Positions 1 to 6,795 of a stretch of DNA of 13,388 nucleotides are shown here, piece by piece. The translations under genes were made by a program, and so were the position numbers. The number at the start of each line of letters is the position of its first letter. Position 1 is the stretch's first letter. The notes under the pieces were generated by a model. That model searched no databases and had not been told where the DNA came from. It worked only from the letters and a program-made list of their open reading frames with translations. This DNA comes from Candidatus Methanomethylicus sp. (GTDB lineage: Archaea; Thermoproteota; Methanomethylicia; Methanomethylicales; Methanomethylicaceae): the NCBI GenBank assembly GCA_028683025.1, contig JAJRAB010000046.1, positions 1-13,388 on the forward strand, read 5' to 3'.

Positions 1-1072
1 CGACTAGAGGTTTGAAGACTCGCTCCTTGCCGTCAATGACCAGCATAATCCCTTCCTCCCCCTTCTCCATCTGGTTTGGGATGCTATCGGCAGGGATTTC
101 GATGAATTTCTGCTCAGCCAGATCGTACAGAGTAACGCATGCAGGTGCCTTTGCATCCAGCCTAACTCTGCGGATTTCATCCTCCCGCACTATTCTGCCT
201 AACTCTAGCTCCCTTCGGGGCAGGTTGATCCTACTGTAACGCTCAGCCAGATCTTCGGCTGCAAACATGCCCTTGTCGACACCAACGATCTGAAGAATCT
301 TACCTTTGTAATCTATGATGTTCCCCCTCCTCAGGCTGGGGATCCTGACAGCAATGGTGTTCCTGTAGGCCCTTGAGCCATCGTCCTTGTCCAGACCTAT
401 AAGCTGGGGGTGCTCGGATATCAAGGCGCCAGTACGGTTGAAGAGATCCCTTGTAAAGACCCTGGCTACATGGAGCGAAACAAACTTAACATCCAGACCG
501 CCCTCGTTCTCCTTGATCTCCGTAATCTCCTGCCGACCCCGAACTGCAGTCTTTCTGTCAGTGCTCTCGAAGGAGTCTTGAATAGCCTTCCTGTCAGCTT
601 CATCTACCTCCCTTCCCTCAGCCCTGATCTGGACGACTGCATCGTACTTGCCCCTGGCAGCGCTGTCGCATTCGCCACAATAGGTATAGGCAATATCCAC
701 CAGGCTCTCTGCCTGGGAGCAGGTTCCACTAACCTTCTCTCTCAGGGTAGTCTTCAGAACCATTGCCTTCGGCAGGCCATCATCGCCCTTTGTTGTAACA
801 GTGCCGTCAAACTTTTCCGCCGCTATCTCCTTGGGCAAATCTACCCTCCGCAACAGTTCTGCTGCGGCTGCATCCACAAAATCCCCGTAATCCTTTTTAT
901 GCCTGGGGCGGACCCAGCGCTTGCCCTGAAGGTGCGACTGGCAGGATCTGCAAAATGTTACTGTGAACTCAGTCGGTATGGAATTAGCCGGCTCCTCCCA
1001 GTAACAGCTGTGGCAGAGGCCACGAATGTACTGGCCAGAATCCTTGCCGCACTTCGCGCAAAAACGCCCCAT
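1..1072 (-). CDS. nmd3: NMD3 family ribosome-associated protein, C-terminus cut by window edge
   Basis: Archaeal homologue of NMD3, the eukaryotic adaptor that binds the large ribosomal subunit during its maturation and export; with no nucleus, the archaeal form presumably acts in late 50S assembly or subunit quality control (inference). The 357 visible residues read without interruption. The N-terminus holds Cys pairs at C5/C8, C20/C23 and C41/C44, then a WVRPRHKK segment, and another CxxC at C132/C135, the zinc-binding layout of the family. Visible length is already near that of archaeal members, which lack the eukaryotic export tail, so little is missing. The start is the first ATG after an in-frame TGA, with TAGGAG upstream. 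It is third in a leftward operon, 53 bp after the DUF424 gene. A 296-codon open frame on the opposite strand is only its shadow. The gene is not bounded by a track entry because its stop lies outside the window. Confidence 0.9.
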   Translation of the reverse strand, partial: MGRFCAKCGKDSGQYIRGLCHSCYWEEPANSIPTEFTVTFCRSCQSHLQGKRWVRPRHKKDYGDFVDAAAAELLRRVDLPKEIAAEKFDGTVTTKGDDGLPKAMVLKTTLREKVSGTCSQAESLVDIAYTYCGECDSAARGKYDAVVQIRAEGREVDEADRKAIQDSFESTDRKTAVRGRQEITEIKENEGGLDVKFVSLHVARVFTRDLFNRTGALISEHPQLIGLDKDDGSRAYRNTIAVRIPSLRRGNIIDYKGKILQIVGVDKGMFAAEDLAERYSRINLPRRELELGRIVREDEIRRVRLDAKAPACVTLYDLAEQKFIEIPADSIPNQMEKGEEGIMLVIDGKERVFKPLV

Positions 1073-1125
1073 CCAGACAACTCCTATATTCAGCTTATTG
1101 CCGGCTCAGATAATTTCGGCATTGT

Positions 1126-1434
1126 TCAAATGAGCACAAATTGGGCATGCGGAACTCCGTCCACCCGAAGCACGCAGTCACTGTGGATTATGCCTGCCTC
1201 GATGCCGCAACGAATGGACTCCTCGCCCACTAGGTTGGCTAAGGTGGCAGCCCTCAGAGTATCCACGGCAGTCTCTAGGGAGACGCGCTTTCCCCCGTAG
1301 AAATCCCTGCAGACGTCCAGCACGAGCTTGCCCTCCTTAAACTTCTTGCCCAAAAGTTCGCAGTCGCAGACTGCGATCATCACTTCGCCCTTTCTCACAT
1401 TGAAGGCTCGAAGCAACACCTGTTTTTCTGCCAT
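1126..1434 (-). CDS. DUF424 family protein
   Basis: A 102-residue protein of the archaeal DUF424 family (COG2412), whose biochemical function is not known to me. Recognition rests on the family signatures AVCDxELLGKxFxEGxLVLxV, FYGG, the ATLANLVGEE segment and the GVPHAQ motif close to the C-terminus. It has no signal peptide or membrane segment, so it is probably cytosolic. Four or more Cys residues (in AVCDC, DVC, RCG and SDC) are somewhat many for so small a protein but form no clear zinc motif. The start ATG follows GGGTGAGGGCAA, a good Shine-Dalgarno match, and lies 24 bp after aIF2 beta. Position between aIF2 beta and NMD3 suggests a role in translation or ribosome assembly; that is inference from context only. 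Confidence 0.88.
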   Translation of the reverse strand: MAEKQVLLRAFNVRKGEVMIAVCDCELLGKKFKEGKLVLDVCRDFYGGKRVSLETAVDTLRAATLANLVGEESIRCGIEAGIIHSDCVLRVDGVPHAQFVLI

Positions 1435-1458
1435 TTGCCCTCACCCAAATCTGCCGGA

Positions 1459-1866
1459 TTACAGCAGAGTCTTTGCCGGGTTCTTGGCACCGCAGACCTC
1501 GCAGGCTATGAATGTCAGTCTATCCTCCCTGACAAGCTTTGTATCGGGCTTGTTGCAGGAGTTGCAAAGCACATAGGATTTTATGTAGCGGACCACTAAC
1601 TCGTCCAGAACCTCCTTAGAAAATTTCCCTTGGAGCGATGCCCTCGAATCCTCGAGCGTGCCTGAAGTGGCCAACTCCCTTACAATAAACTTGAGCAGAT
1701 GGTTAGGGTCCCGGTTGAGCTTTCCTGCCACATCCTTGAAATTATAGATGAGTGTCTTTGAACCAATCACGTTAGACTCGGTCTGGGGCGTTTCATACTT
1801 TGAAGACTTGAAAGCCTTCTCGGGTATCTTGGAGAGCCCCCTCTGCAAAAGGTCATCATAATCCAT
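1459..1866 (-). CDS. Translation initiation factor aIF2 subunit beta
   Basis: Beta subunit of archaeal initiation factor 2, the heterotrimeric GTPase that brings initiator Met-tRNA to the small ribosomal subunit. At 135 residues it has the usual archaeal length. The N-terminal helix that contacts the gamma subunit (about residues 1-25) is followed by the central alpha/beta domain, including the HLLKFIVRELATSGT and RASLQGKF segments (56-82), and a C-terminal C2-C2 zinc ribbon with C101/C104 and C122/C125. The ATG at 1866 gives the expected N-terminus; the ribosome-binding site (GTGGGATC) is weak. It is first in the leftward operon with DUF424 and NMD3 and divergent from MetRS, a gene that also handles methionyl-tRNA. 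No key residues seem to be missing. Confidence 0.95.
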   Translation of the reverse strand: MDYDDLLQRGLSKIPEKAFKSSKYETPQTESNVIGSKTLIYNFKDVAGKLNRDPNHLLKFIVRELATSGTLEDSRASLQGKFSKEVLDELVVRYIKSYVLCNSCNKPDTKLVREDRLTFIACEVCGAKNPAKTLL

Positions 1867-1899
1867 AATGATCCCACATGAGAAAGAATTGGCAACATC

Positions 1900-1909
1900 C
1901 TAATAAACC
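1900..1909 (-). promoter_or_regulatory. Possible TATA box for the aIF2 beta operon
   Basis: On the minus strand this reads GGTTTATTAG, an A/T-rich TATA-like element centred about 39 bp before the aIF2 beta ATG, which would give a short leader of roughly 14 nt. The match is weak and it is chosen mostly by spacing. Confidence 0.35.
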
Positions 1910-1958
1910 TATGACGATCTCCCTCCAGCCAACTACATAGCCATGCCTTGGTTGGATG

Positions 1959-1970
1959 ATATATAAAAAT
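1959..1970 (+). promoter_or_regulatory. TATA box of the MetRS operon
   Basis: ATATATAAAAAT stands out in otherwise mixed-composition sequence and is a strong archaeal TATA-box candidate. Transcription would begin near 1988-1992, leaving about 35 nt of leader that includes the GAGGG ribosome-binding site at 2010-2014. It lies within the 159-bp divergent region shared with the aIF2 beta operon. Confidence 0.65.
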
Positions 1971-2025
1971 AAGCCACCTATAGAAATAGTATATCCGAAC
2001 TTAAAGATCGAGGGATAATCAGGCT

Positions 2026-4026
2026 ATGGAACCAATTATTGTAACCTCCGCATTGCCCTACAGCAACGACAGGCTGCACCTGGGGCACTTGCGGTCGACT
2101 TACCTGCCTCCGGACGTCTACGTCAGATTCCTGCGCAGATCAGGGCATGACGTTGTATTCATCTGTGCTACTGACGAGCACGGAACCCCCATCGCCCTCC
2201 GGGCAGAAAAGGAGCACGTAAATCCAAAAGATATCACTGACCGCTACCATCCTCTCATAAAGGACGAGCTTCAACGCATGGGCTGCAGCTTTGACTACTT
2301 CTCAAGGACAACCGATCCTATCCATTACGAGACCACTCAGGCCATGTTTAGGAAGCTATTGGACAAGGGCTTCATTTATGAACAGAGCATCGAGCTGCTG
2401 AGGTGCCCCAAGTGCGACAAGTATCTGCCCGACCGCTACGTGGAGGGAACCTGCTCCTACTGTGGCTTTGAGGGTGCCAGGGGAGACTCCTGCGATTCCT
2501 GCGGCAGATATCTGCGTGCGACTGAGTTAAAGGATCCCAAATGCGCCATATGTGGCACGAAGCCCGAGCTCTCCACTACAAAGCACTGGTTCTTCAAACT
2601 GACAGCTTTTCAGGACGAGCTGAGGAGGTGGCTCGAGTCAAATGAAAAGACGCCGGACAATGTCAAGAAGTATGCTCTGGGATGGATAAACGAGGGGCTC
2701 AAAGACTGGGACATAACCAGGGATATGGGATGGGGCGTACCCCTGCCCATAGAAGGGACCGATGGAAAAGTCGTCTATGTCTGGTTCGATGCCCCCATAG
2801 GTTACATCTCCTCCACCAAAGCCTGTTTTATCGCCCGAGGAGATCCTGAAGGCTGGAAACGCTATTGGCAGGGTAACGGGAAGATTGTCCATTTCATCGG
2901 CAAGGACATCATTTACCATCATGCCATATTCTGGCCCGCCATGCTAATGGGCTCAGGTGATTTCAACACGCCCGAGGCGATCATCGCCAGCGAGTACCTG
3001 ACCCTTGAAGGCAAGAAGATGTCCAAGAGCAGGGGCTGGTTCATAACCATAAACGACTACCTGCGGAACTTCTCCCCTGATCCTATGCGGTATTACTTGA
3101 TCTCTGTAGCGCCCCTGGAACGGGATGCCGACTTTTCGGTTGACGAGTTCATAAAGCGCTACAATGACGAGCTGGCGGATGTACTTGGAAATTTCATCCA
3201 CAGGACCCTCACCTTCATCGAACGCTTCTTCGGAGGTGCAGTCCCCCAGGCTAACCTGTCGGAGGGAGACAAGGCTATGCTGGTCCAGTTGGAAAAGACC
3301 CAATCCGAAGTGGGCTCAGCCATAGAACAGGTAAAGTTTAGGGACGGGCTGATCTCCATAATGGCATTGGCAAGGGACGGAAACAAGTACCTCAACGAGG
3401 CTGCACCCTGGGCTGCCATGAAGACCGATCCTCAGAAAGCCGCGGCCACACTCTATACTTCTGCCCAGATTGTGAAATCCCTTGGAAGCCTCCTCTCACC
3501 GTACCTGCCTTTCACCGCGGAAAGGATCTCCCAGATTCTGAATCTGGAAGGAGACATCCACAGTGCAACTTGGAAAGCTGGGGCAGAGCCGCTCCCCGCC
3601 GGACATAAAATTGGAAAGCCGGAACCACTCTTCAAGAAAATCCAGGCTGAGGATATACCGAAGGTTAAGGCAGACCTGATCCCTTTCAAGGACGTGGGCC
3701 CGCGCATTAAGATGGATGAATTCAAGAAGGCAAAAATTGCTGTAGGTGAGGTGGTGAAGGCTGAACGGATCAAGGGATCCAGGGACCTGCTCCACCTGGA
3801 GGTCGATATCGGAGAGTATGGCGTTAGATCATGCGTGGCTGGCATTGCCAAGTACTACTCGCCCGAGGAACTGGTCAAAAAGAAGATAGCGGTTCTTACA
3901 AACATAGAGACAACTACCCTCTTCGGAGTAAAATCAGAGGTTATGGTACTGGCAGCTGAGGGTGAAGAGAAGGTCTCTCTGCTAGTGGCCGACAAGCTGG
4001 TTCCACCGGGATCTGGAGTCAGGTGA
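2026..4026 (+). CDS. metG: Methionyl-tRNA synthetase with fused C-terminal tRNA-binding domain
   Basis: Charges tRNA-Met with methionine using ATP, for both initiator and elongator tRNAs; cytosolic class I synthetase. The 666-residue protein shows the HLGH signature at 18-21, the inserted zinc domain with four CxxC knuckles (C127/C130, C143/C146, C156/C159, C173/C176), the WFDAPIGY segment near 253-260 and KMSKS at 331-335. The alpha-helical anticodon-binding domain follows (about 370-530). Residues about 560-666 form an OB-fold tRNA-binding module of the Trbp111/EMAPII type, seen in VxKAERIKGSRDLLHLEVDIGE, GIAKYYSPEEL and the PPGS ending; some archaea carry this module as a separate gene, so the fusion is worth noting. 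The ATG follows GAGGG at a usable distance. It is first in a rightward operon with PHP and methylthiotransferase genes. Confidence 0.97.
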   Translation: MEPIIVTSALPYSNDRLHLGHLRSTYLPPDVYVRFLRRSGHDVVFICATDEHGTPIALRAEKEHVNPKDITDRYHPLIKDELQRMGCSFDYFSRTTDPIHYETTQAMFRKLLDKGFIYEQSIELLRCPKCDKYLPDRYVEGTCSYCGFEGARGDSCDSCGRYLRATELKDPKCAICGTKPELSTTKHWFFKLTAFQDELRRWLESNEKTPDNVKKYALGWINEGLKDWDITRDMGWGVPLPIEGTDGKVVYVWFDAPIGYISSTKACFIARGDPEGWKRYWQGNGKIVHFIGKDIIYHHAIFWPAMLMGSGDFNTPEAIIASEYLTLEGKKMSKSRGWFITINDYLRNFSPDPMRYYLISVAPLERDADFSVDEFIKRYNDELADVLGNFIHRTLTFIERFFGGAVPQANLSEGDKAMLVQLEKTQSEVGSAIEQVKFRDGLISIMALARDGNKYLNEAAPWAAMKTDPQKAAATLYTSAQIVKSLGSLLSPYLPFTAERISQILNLEGDIHSATWKAGAEPLPAGHKIGKPEPLFKKIQAEDIPKVKADLIPFKDVGPRIKMDEFKKAKIAVGEVVKAERIKGSRDLLHLEVDIGEYGVRSCVAGIAKYYSPEELVKKKIAVLTNIETTTLFGVKSEVMVLAAEGEEKVSLLVADKLVPPGSGVR

Positions 4027-4040
4027 GTCAGCGCTGATCT

Positions 4041-4055
4041 GGAGGATTTTTTTTG
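4041..4055 (+). promoter_or_regulatory. Shine-Dalgarno, T8 run and TTG start of the PHP gene
   Basis: GGAGGA at 4041-4046 is followed by eight T (4047-4054), the last two of which belong to the TTG start codon at 4053-4055. The strong ribosome-binding site decides the start, since no ATG is available in this position. The T8 run could also act as a weak archaeal U-tract terminator between MetRS and the downstream genes; that is inference. Confidence 0.7.
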
Positions 4056-4721
4056 CCTCTCAGGATAGATCTGCACGTCCACTCTGATTCCTCAGGTGAC
4101 GGTATTTCCAGCATTAGCGAGATAGTTAAAATTGCCAAAGCCAAAGGCCTTGACGGCGTAGCCATAACCGACCATGATTTGGTTTTGGACCGGGAGACTG
4201 CCGCCAGGATCACCCGTGAAAGCGGGATCCTGGTCATCGGGGGAGTTGAGGTATCCGCAAAAGAGGGCCACGTATTGGTTTTTGATCCGAAACGCAAGTT
4301 CCCAGAGGGCACTCCCATACAGGATATAGTTCAGAATGCCCTTGAAGAAGGCTCTGCTGTGGTCATCTCCCATCCTACAGACCCTTTGAGCCACGGGGTT
4401 GGATCCGTTGTAGTGAAGAGCCTAAGCCACCTCAGAATGCCCCTAGAGGTCCTTAACTCATCGACAATGCACAGGTACAACCTAGGCGCTTCCATACTTG
4501 CAGATGAGCTTTCTCTTCCAAAATGTGGCGGCAGCGATGCCCACCTTGCTGAAGCAGTCGGCGATGCATTTACAGTAGTAGAAGCATCTAGCTGTTCCCT
4601 CGAGGATGTAGTGGACGCCATTAGGAAAGGAAGGGTAGCTCCAGGCGGCTCCCAAACTAAAAAATCGCTGGCAGCAAAAACTGTGTTGAAACGCATTGGA
4701 AAATACGCTAACCTGAAGTGA
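4053..4721 (+). CDS. PHP-domain metal-dependent phosphoesterase
   Basis: A stand-alone PHP-fold hydrolase of 222 residues; family members use two or three bound metals to cleave phosphoesters such as nucleotides or nucleic-acid ends. The metal-binding motifs are all present: DLHVHS (H8, H10) with D16, TDHD (H41), GVEVS (E66) with H73, SHP (H106), and GGSDAH (D161, H163). After that comes an SxxDVVDAIRKG segment and a basic tail (about 200-222) with several Lys that could contact nucleic acid. No polymerase, helicase or other domain is attached. It starts at TTG with GGAGGA upstream, 26 bp after MetRS, and its TGA overlaps the start of the methylthiotransferase. The substrate cannot be told from sequence; nucleotide 3',5'-bisphosphate or short RNA 5' ends are possibilities from the family, and the operon hints at tRNA or RNA work. 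Confidence 0.88.
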   Translation: MPLRIDLHVHSDSSGDGISSISEIVKIAKAKGLDGVAITDHDLVLDRETAARITRESGILVIGGVEVSAKEGHVLVFDPKRKFPEGTPIQDIVQNALEEGSAVVISHPTDPLSHGVGSVVVKSLSHLRMPLEVLNSSTMHRYNLGASILADELSLPKCGGSDAHLAEAVGDAFTVVEASSCSLEDVVDAIRKGRVAPGGSQTKKSLAAKTVLKRIGKYANLK

Positions 4722-6013
4722 TGACCGTGCAAAATACTCCACGGCAGCCTATGAGAATTTATCTGAAGACATTTGGCTGCGCATCAAACCGAGCGGACAG
4801 CGAAGCCATATTGCACATTCTGGACAGATCAAATTTTCAGATCGTCGAATCACCCAAGGAAGCTGACGCCGTTGTGGTGAATACGTGCACAGTTAGGGGG
4901 GAGACCCAGCACAAGGTTCTGAAATACATACGATCCCTGGGGGTGAAGAGAGTGCTAGTCACCGGCTGTATGGCTGCAGCTCAGCCAGCATTGGTGGTCA
5001 GGTACGCCCCCCAGGCCTTTATTGTCTCCCCCAACAATATGGAATCAATGCCTAACGTACTGCAGGGCAACTTGGGGCCAATGCAGCTTAGGCGTGAATG
5101 CATTCCACCGCCGCCGGCTCCATTCCTCAAGGGGTTGAAATACACGATGGCAATCTCAAGGGGGTGTACTGGCAGCTGTTCGTATTGCATAGTGCGTTTT
5201 GCCAGGGGATGCCTAAAAAGCGTTCCAATTCAATCGCTAATCACCCTAGCTCGGGGAGCCATTGAAGAAGGTGCCAAGGAGATTCAAATCACAGCCCAGG
5301 ACACGGGGGTTTTTGGTGCTGATATAGGCGAAGATCTACCCTCCCTCCTAAATGCTATCGGAGCCCTCGATGGCGACTTCCGAGTGCGCGTGGGCATGCT
5401 TAATCCATCATCTACAGCTCCAATCCTGGATGCACTGCTTAATGCCTATGCCTCGGAAAAAATATTCAAATTTATCCATATCCCAGTCCAGAGTGGAAGC
5501 AACCGGGTGCTCGAGGCAATGCGCCGCAACTATACGGTTTCGGATTTCTCCCAGATAGTCGATTCGTTCCGGTCCAAGTTCCAGAGCCTATGTCTGGCGA
5601 CTGATGTTATAGTGGGTTTCCCTGGAGAGGCAGAAGACGACTTTAACCAAACAACTGAACTAATTTCCGAAGTGCGTCCGGATAAGACTCACATCGCACG
5701 GTTCTCGCCCCGTCCCCATACCACTGCAGCCTCACTGGACCAGGTTCCAGAGCCTGTGAAGAAAAAGAGGAGCTCAATCCTTACAGTCCTTAAGAAGGAG
5801 ATACAACTCGGCATTAACTCTAAATTCATTGGATGCGAGGTTGACGCAATGGTATTGGAAGCGAAGTCAGGTCAACTCATGATAGCAAGGACCGATTCCT
5901 ACAAACCAGTCTGGATAAAACACTGCAATACCCGTCTGCTGGGGAAGAGGGTAACTGTCGAAATTGAATCCTGCACTCCCTACAGCATTTGTGGGCTAAT
6001 TACCCGCCGCTGA
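4721..6013 (+). CDS. tRNA (t6A37) methylthiotransferase, eMtaB/CDKAL1-like
   Basis: Radical-SAM enzyme that adds a methylthio group at C2 of t6A37 in tRNAs reading ANN codons. The N-terminal UPF0004 domain carries the auxiliary cluster cysteines C20 (FGC), C56 (NTC) and C83 (GCM). The radical-SAM cluster motif CxxxCxxC is C149, C153, C156, preceded by AISRG. A TIM-barrel follows with IHIPVQSGS and TDVIVGFPGE, and a C-terminal TRAM-like domain (about 368-430) for RNA binding. The 430-residue length is normal. ATG 4721 shares its A with the PHP stop codon, pointing to translational coupling; GTG 4718 and ATG 4751 (family-typical MRIYLKTFGC) are alternatives. Last gene of the MetRS operon. Its last 14 bases overlap the end of the opposing ubiquitin-fold gene. 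Confidence 0.92.
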   Translation: MTVQNTPRQPMRIYLKTFGCASNRADSEAILHILDRSNFQIVESPKEADAVVVNTCTVRGETQHKVLKYIRSLGVKRVLVTGCMAAAQPALVVRYAPQAFIVSPNNMESMPNVLQGNLGPMQLRRECIPPPPAPFLKGLKYTMAISRGCTGSCSYCIVRFARGCLKSVPIQSLITLARGAIEEGAKEIQITAQDTGVFGADIGEDLPSLLNAIGALDGDFRVRVGMLNPSSTAPILDALLNAYASEKIFKFIHIPVQSGSNRVLEAMRRNYTVSDFSQIVDSFRSKFQSLCLATDVIVGFPGEAEDDFNQTTELISEVRPDKTHIARFSPRPHTTAASLDQVPEPVKKKRSSILTVLKKEIQLGINSKFIGCEVDAMVLEAKSGQLMIARTDSYKPVWIKHCNTRLLGKRVTVEIESCTPYSICGLITRR

Positions 6014-6290
6014 CAGGGGGCATAATTGCAATCCGGTTTGCTTGGACTGGCATTGAAAAATTTTCTGGGAAGACCAGATCCTGGCCCATAAGTACCTTGT
6101 ATCTATCATTGAATCGGCCATCCCTTAGGAGGATCCTTTTCAGGGCAGGGAATTCAGCCAACACCCTTTCAATCACATCGCCCACTGTGGGGGTCGATTC
6201 GAAAACCAATAAAATTTTCTCTGAGGCGGCTGCTTCCCTCAGGTTTGCGAACAGCCTAACCTCGACCGTGACCATCCTGTCACTCTTCAT
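6000..6290 (-). CDS. MoaD/ThiS-like ubiquitin-fold protein with C-terminal Gly-Gly
   Basis: Small beta-grasp protein of 96 residues resembling MoaD, ThiS and archaeal SAMPs. Such proteins are adenylated by an E1-like enzyme at the terminal glycine and then either carry sulfur as a thiocarboxylate (molybdopterin, thiamine, tRNA thiolation) or are conjugated to other proteins. Evidence is the opening VTVEVRLFANLREAA, the TPTVGDVIERVL and LAEFP segments, the AIMPPVSGG ending and the exposed G95-G96. Start ATG 6290 overlaps the preceding MIP18-like gene by 11 bp; ATG 6275 (MVTVEVRLF) fits the family N-terminus better, sits 4 bp after that stop and may be the true start. No E1 partner, MoaE or thiazole enzyme is nearby, so which of these roles applies is open. 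Confidence 0.82.
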   Translation of the reverse strand: MKSDRMVTVEVRLFANLREAAASEKILLVFESTPTVGDVIERVLAEFPALKRILLRDGRFNDRYKVLMGQDLVFPENFSMPVQANRIAIMPPVSGG

Positions 6291-6567
6291 TTACTGATTT
6301 ATTGATCTGCTCCTCCATCATGTGACCCTTACAGGTGATTTTTGCCGTCTTTACACCCTGAACCTTCAGAACTGCACTCTTTATCTCCTGGGCCAAGTAA
6401 AATGCAATAGGGCACATTGGGCTTGACGGAATAAACTCAACATTGACACTCCCGTCATTCTCCTCCACCCTGCTGATTAGCTGCATGTCCACCATGCTCA
6501 TGCCTGTCTCCGGATCCATTACAGTCTTTAGAGCTTCCATAACCTTGTCTTCAATCTCTTTCCCCAT
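6280..6567 (-). CDS. MIP18/DUF59 family Fe-S assembly-like protein
   Basis: A 95-residue protein of the MIP18 (PaaD/SufT, DUF59) family, whose members help mature or target iron-sulfur clusters. It shows the DPETGMSMVDMQLI stretch (18-31), the FIPSSPMCP segment with the conserved reactive Cys at C52, the helix after it and LKVQGVKTAKI (67-77). The C-terminus, with C79, H82 and HMMEEQIN, does not end in the usual proline/tryptophan-rich motif, so it is a variant of the family. It is first in a two-gene leftward unit, with the ubiquitin-fold gene overlapping its end, and is preceded by AAGGGAT and a clear TATA box. The facing methylthiotransferase needs two 4Fe-4S clusters, a suggestive but unproven link. 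Confidence 0.85.
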   Translation of the reverse strand: MGKEIEDKVMEALKTVMDPETGMSMVDMQLISRVEENDGSVNVEFIPSSPMCPIAFYLAQEIKSAVLKVQGVKTAKITCKGHMMEEQINKSVNEE

Positions 6568-6599
6568 AGAATATCCCTTACCCTAGAATCCACTTCTAA

Positions 6600-6607
6600 T
6601 TATAAAA
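6600..6607 (-). promoter_or_regulatory. TATA box for the MIP18 / ubiquitin-fold pair
   Basis: Reads TTTTATAA on the minus strand, inside TGCTTTTATAATTAG. Its centre is about 37 bp before the MIP18-like ATG, predicting a leader of only about 10 nt. Confidence 0.55.
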
Positions 6608-6703
6608 GCATTAACCAATCGGAAACTTCAATTTTGAATAGTAACCCATGCTCAATATTATTAGGGCTATTAAAAAATTGAATGCAATAAACCATCAACG
6701 GAT

Positions 6704-6723
6704 AGAATGTTTACAAACATTCT
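6704..6723. promoter_or_regulatory. Perfect 9-bp inverted repeat, candidate operator
   Basis: Arms AGAATGTTT and AAACATTCT flank a 2-bp AC spacer with no mismatch. The repeat ends 3 bp before the TATA-like element at 6727-6736, in the position where archaeal activators and some repressors bind around the BRE. A dimeric helix-turn-helix regulator is the likely reader (inference). It lies about 90 bp from the permease start and about 100 bp from the other divergent promoter, so it most likely serves the permease. Confidence 0.6.
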
Positions 6724-6726
6724 GCG

Positions 6727-6736
6727 TTATAAATAA
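6727..6736 (+). promoter_or_regulatory. TATA box of the permease gene
   Basis: TTATAAATAA follows the inverted repeat. Transcription would start near 6756, leaving about 40 nt of leader that includes AGGGG (6781-6785) as ribosome-binding site. The leader begins in a pyrimidine-rich stretch (6743-6757). Confidence 0.55.
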
Positions 6737-6795
6737 ACAAAACCTTTTTTTATTTCCTTGGTTACCTAATAGTCCATTTTAGGGGTTCGTTTTCA

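Noticed and set aside
410..1300. Long plus-strand open frame of 296 codons
   Set aside because: It lies opposite NMD3 and the end of DUF424, both firmly recognised by zinc motifs and family segments. The product resembles no known family and has no ribosome-binding site.
1867..2025. tRNA or small RNA gene in the divergent region
   Set aside because: No cloverleaf-like arms or T-loop sequence; promoter elements for the two flanking operons account for it.
6621..6680. Possible stem from CAATTTT and AAAAATTG segments
   Set aside because: The match is short, A/T-only and widely spaced, and is expected by chance in this A/T-rich stretch.
6648..6782. 44-codon open frame in the region before the permease
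   Set aside because: It runs through the inverted repeat and TATA box, has no ribosome-binding site and gives a featureless peptide.
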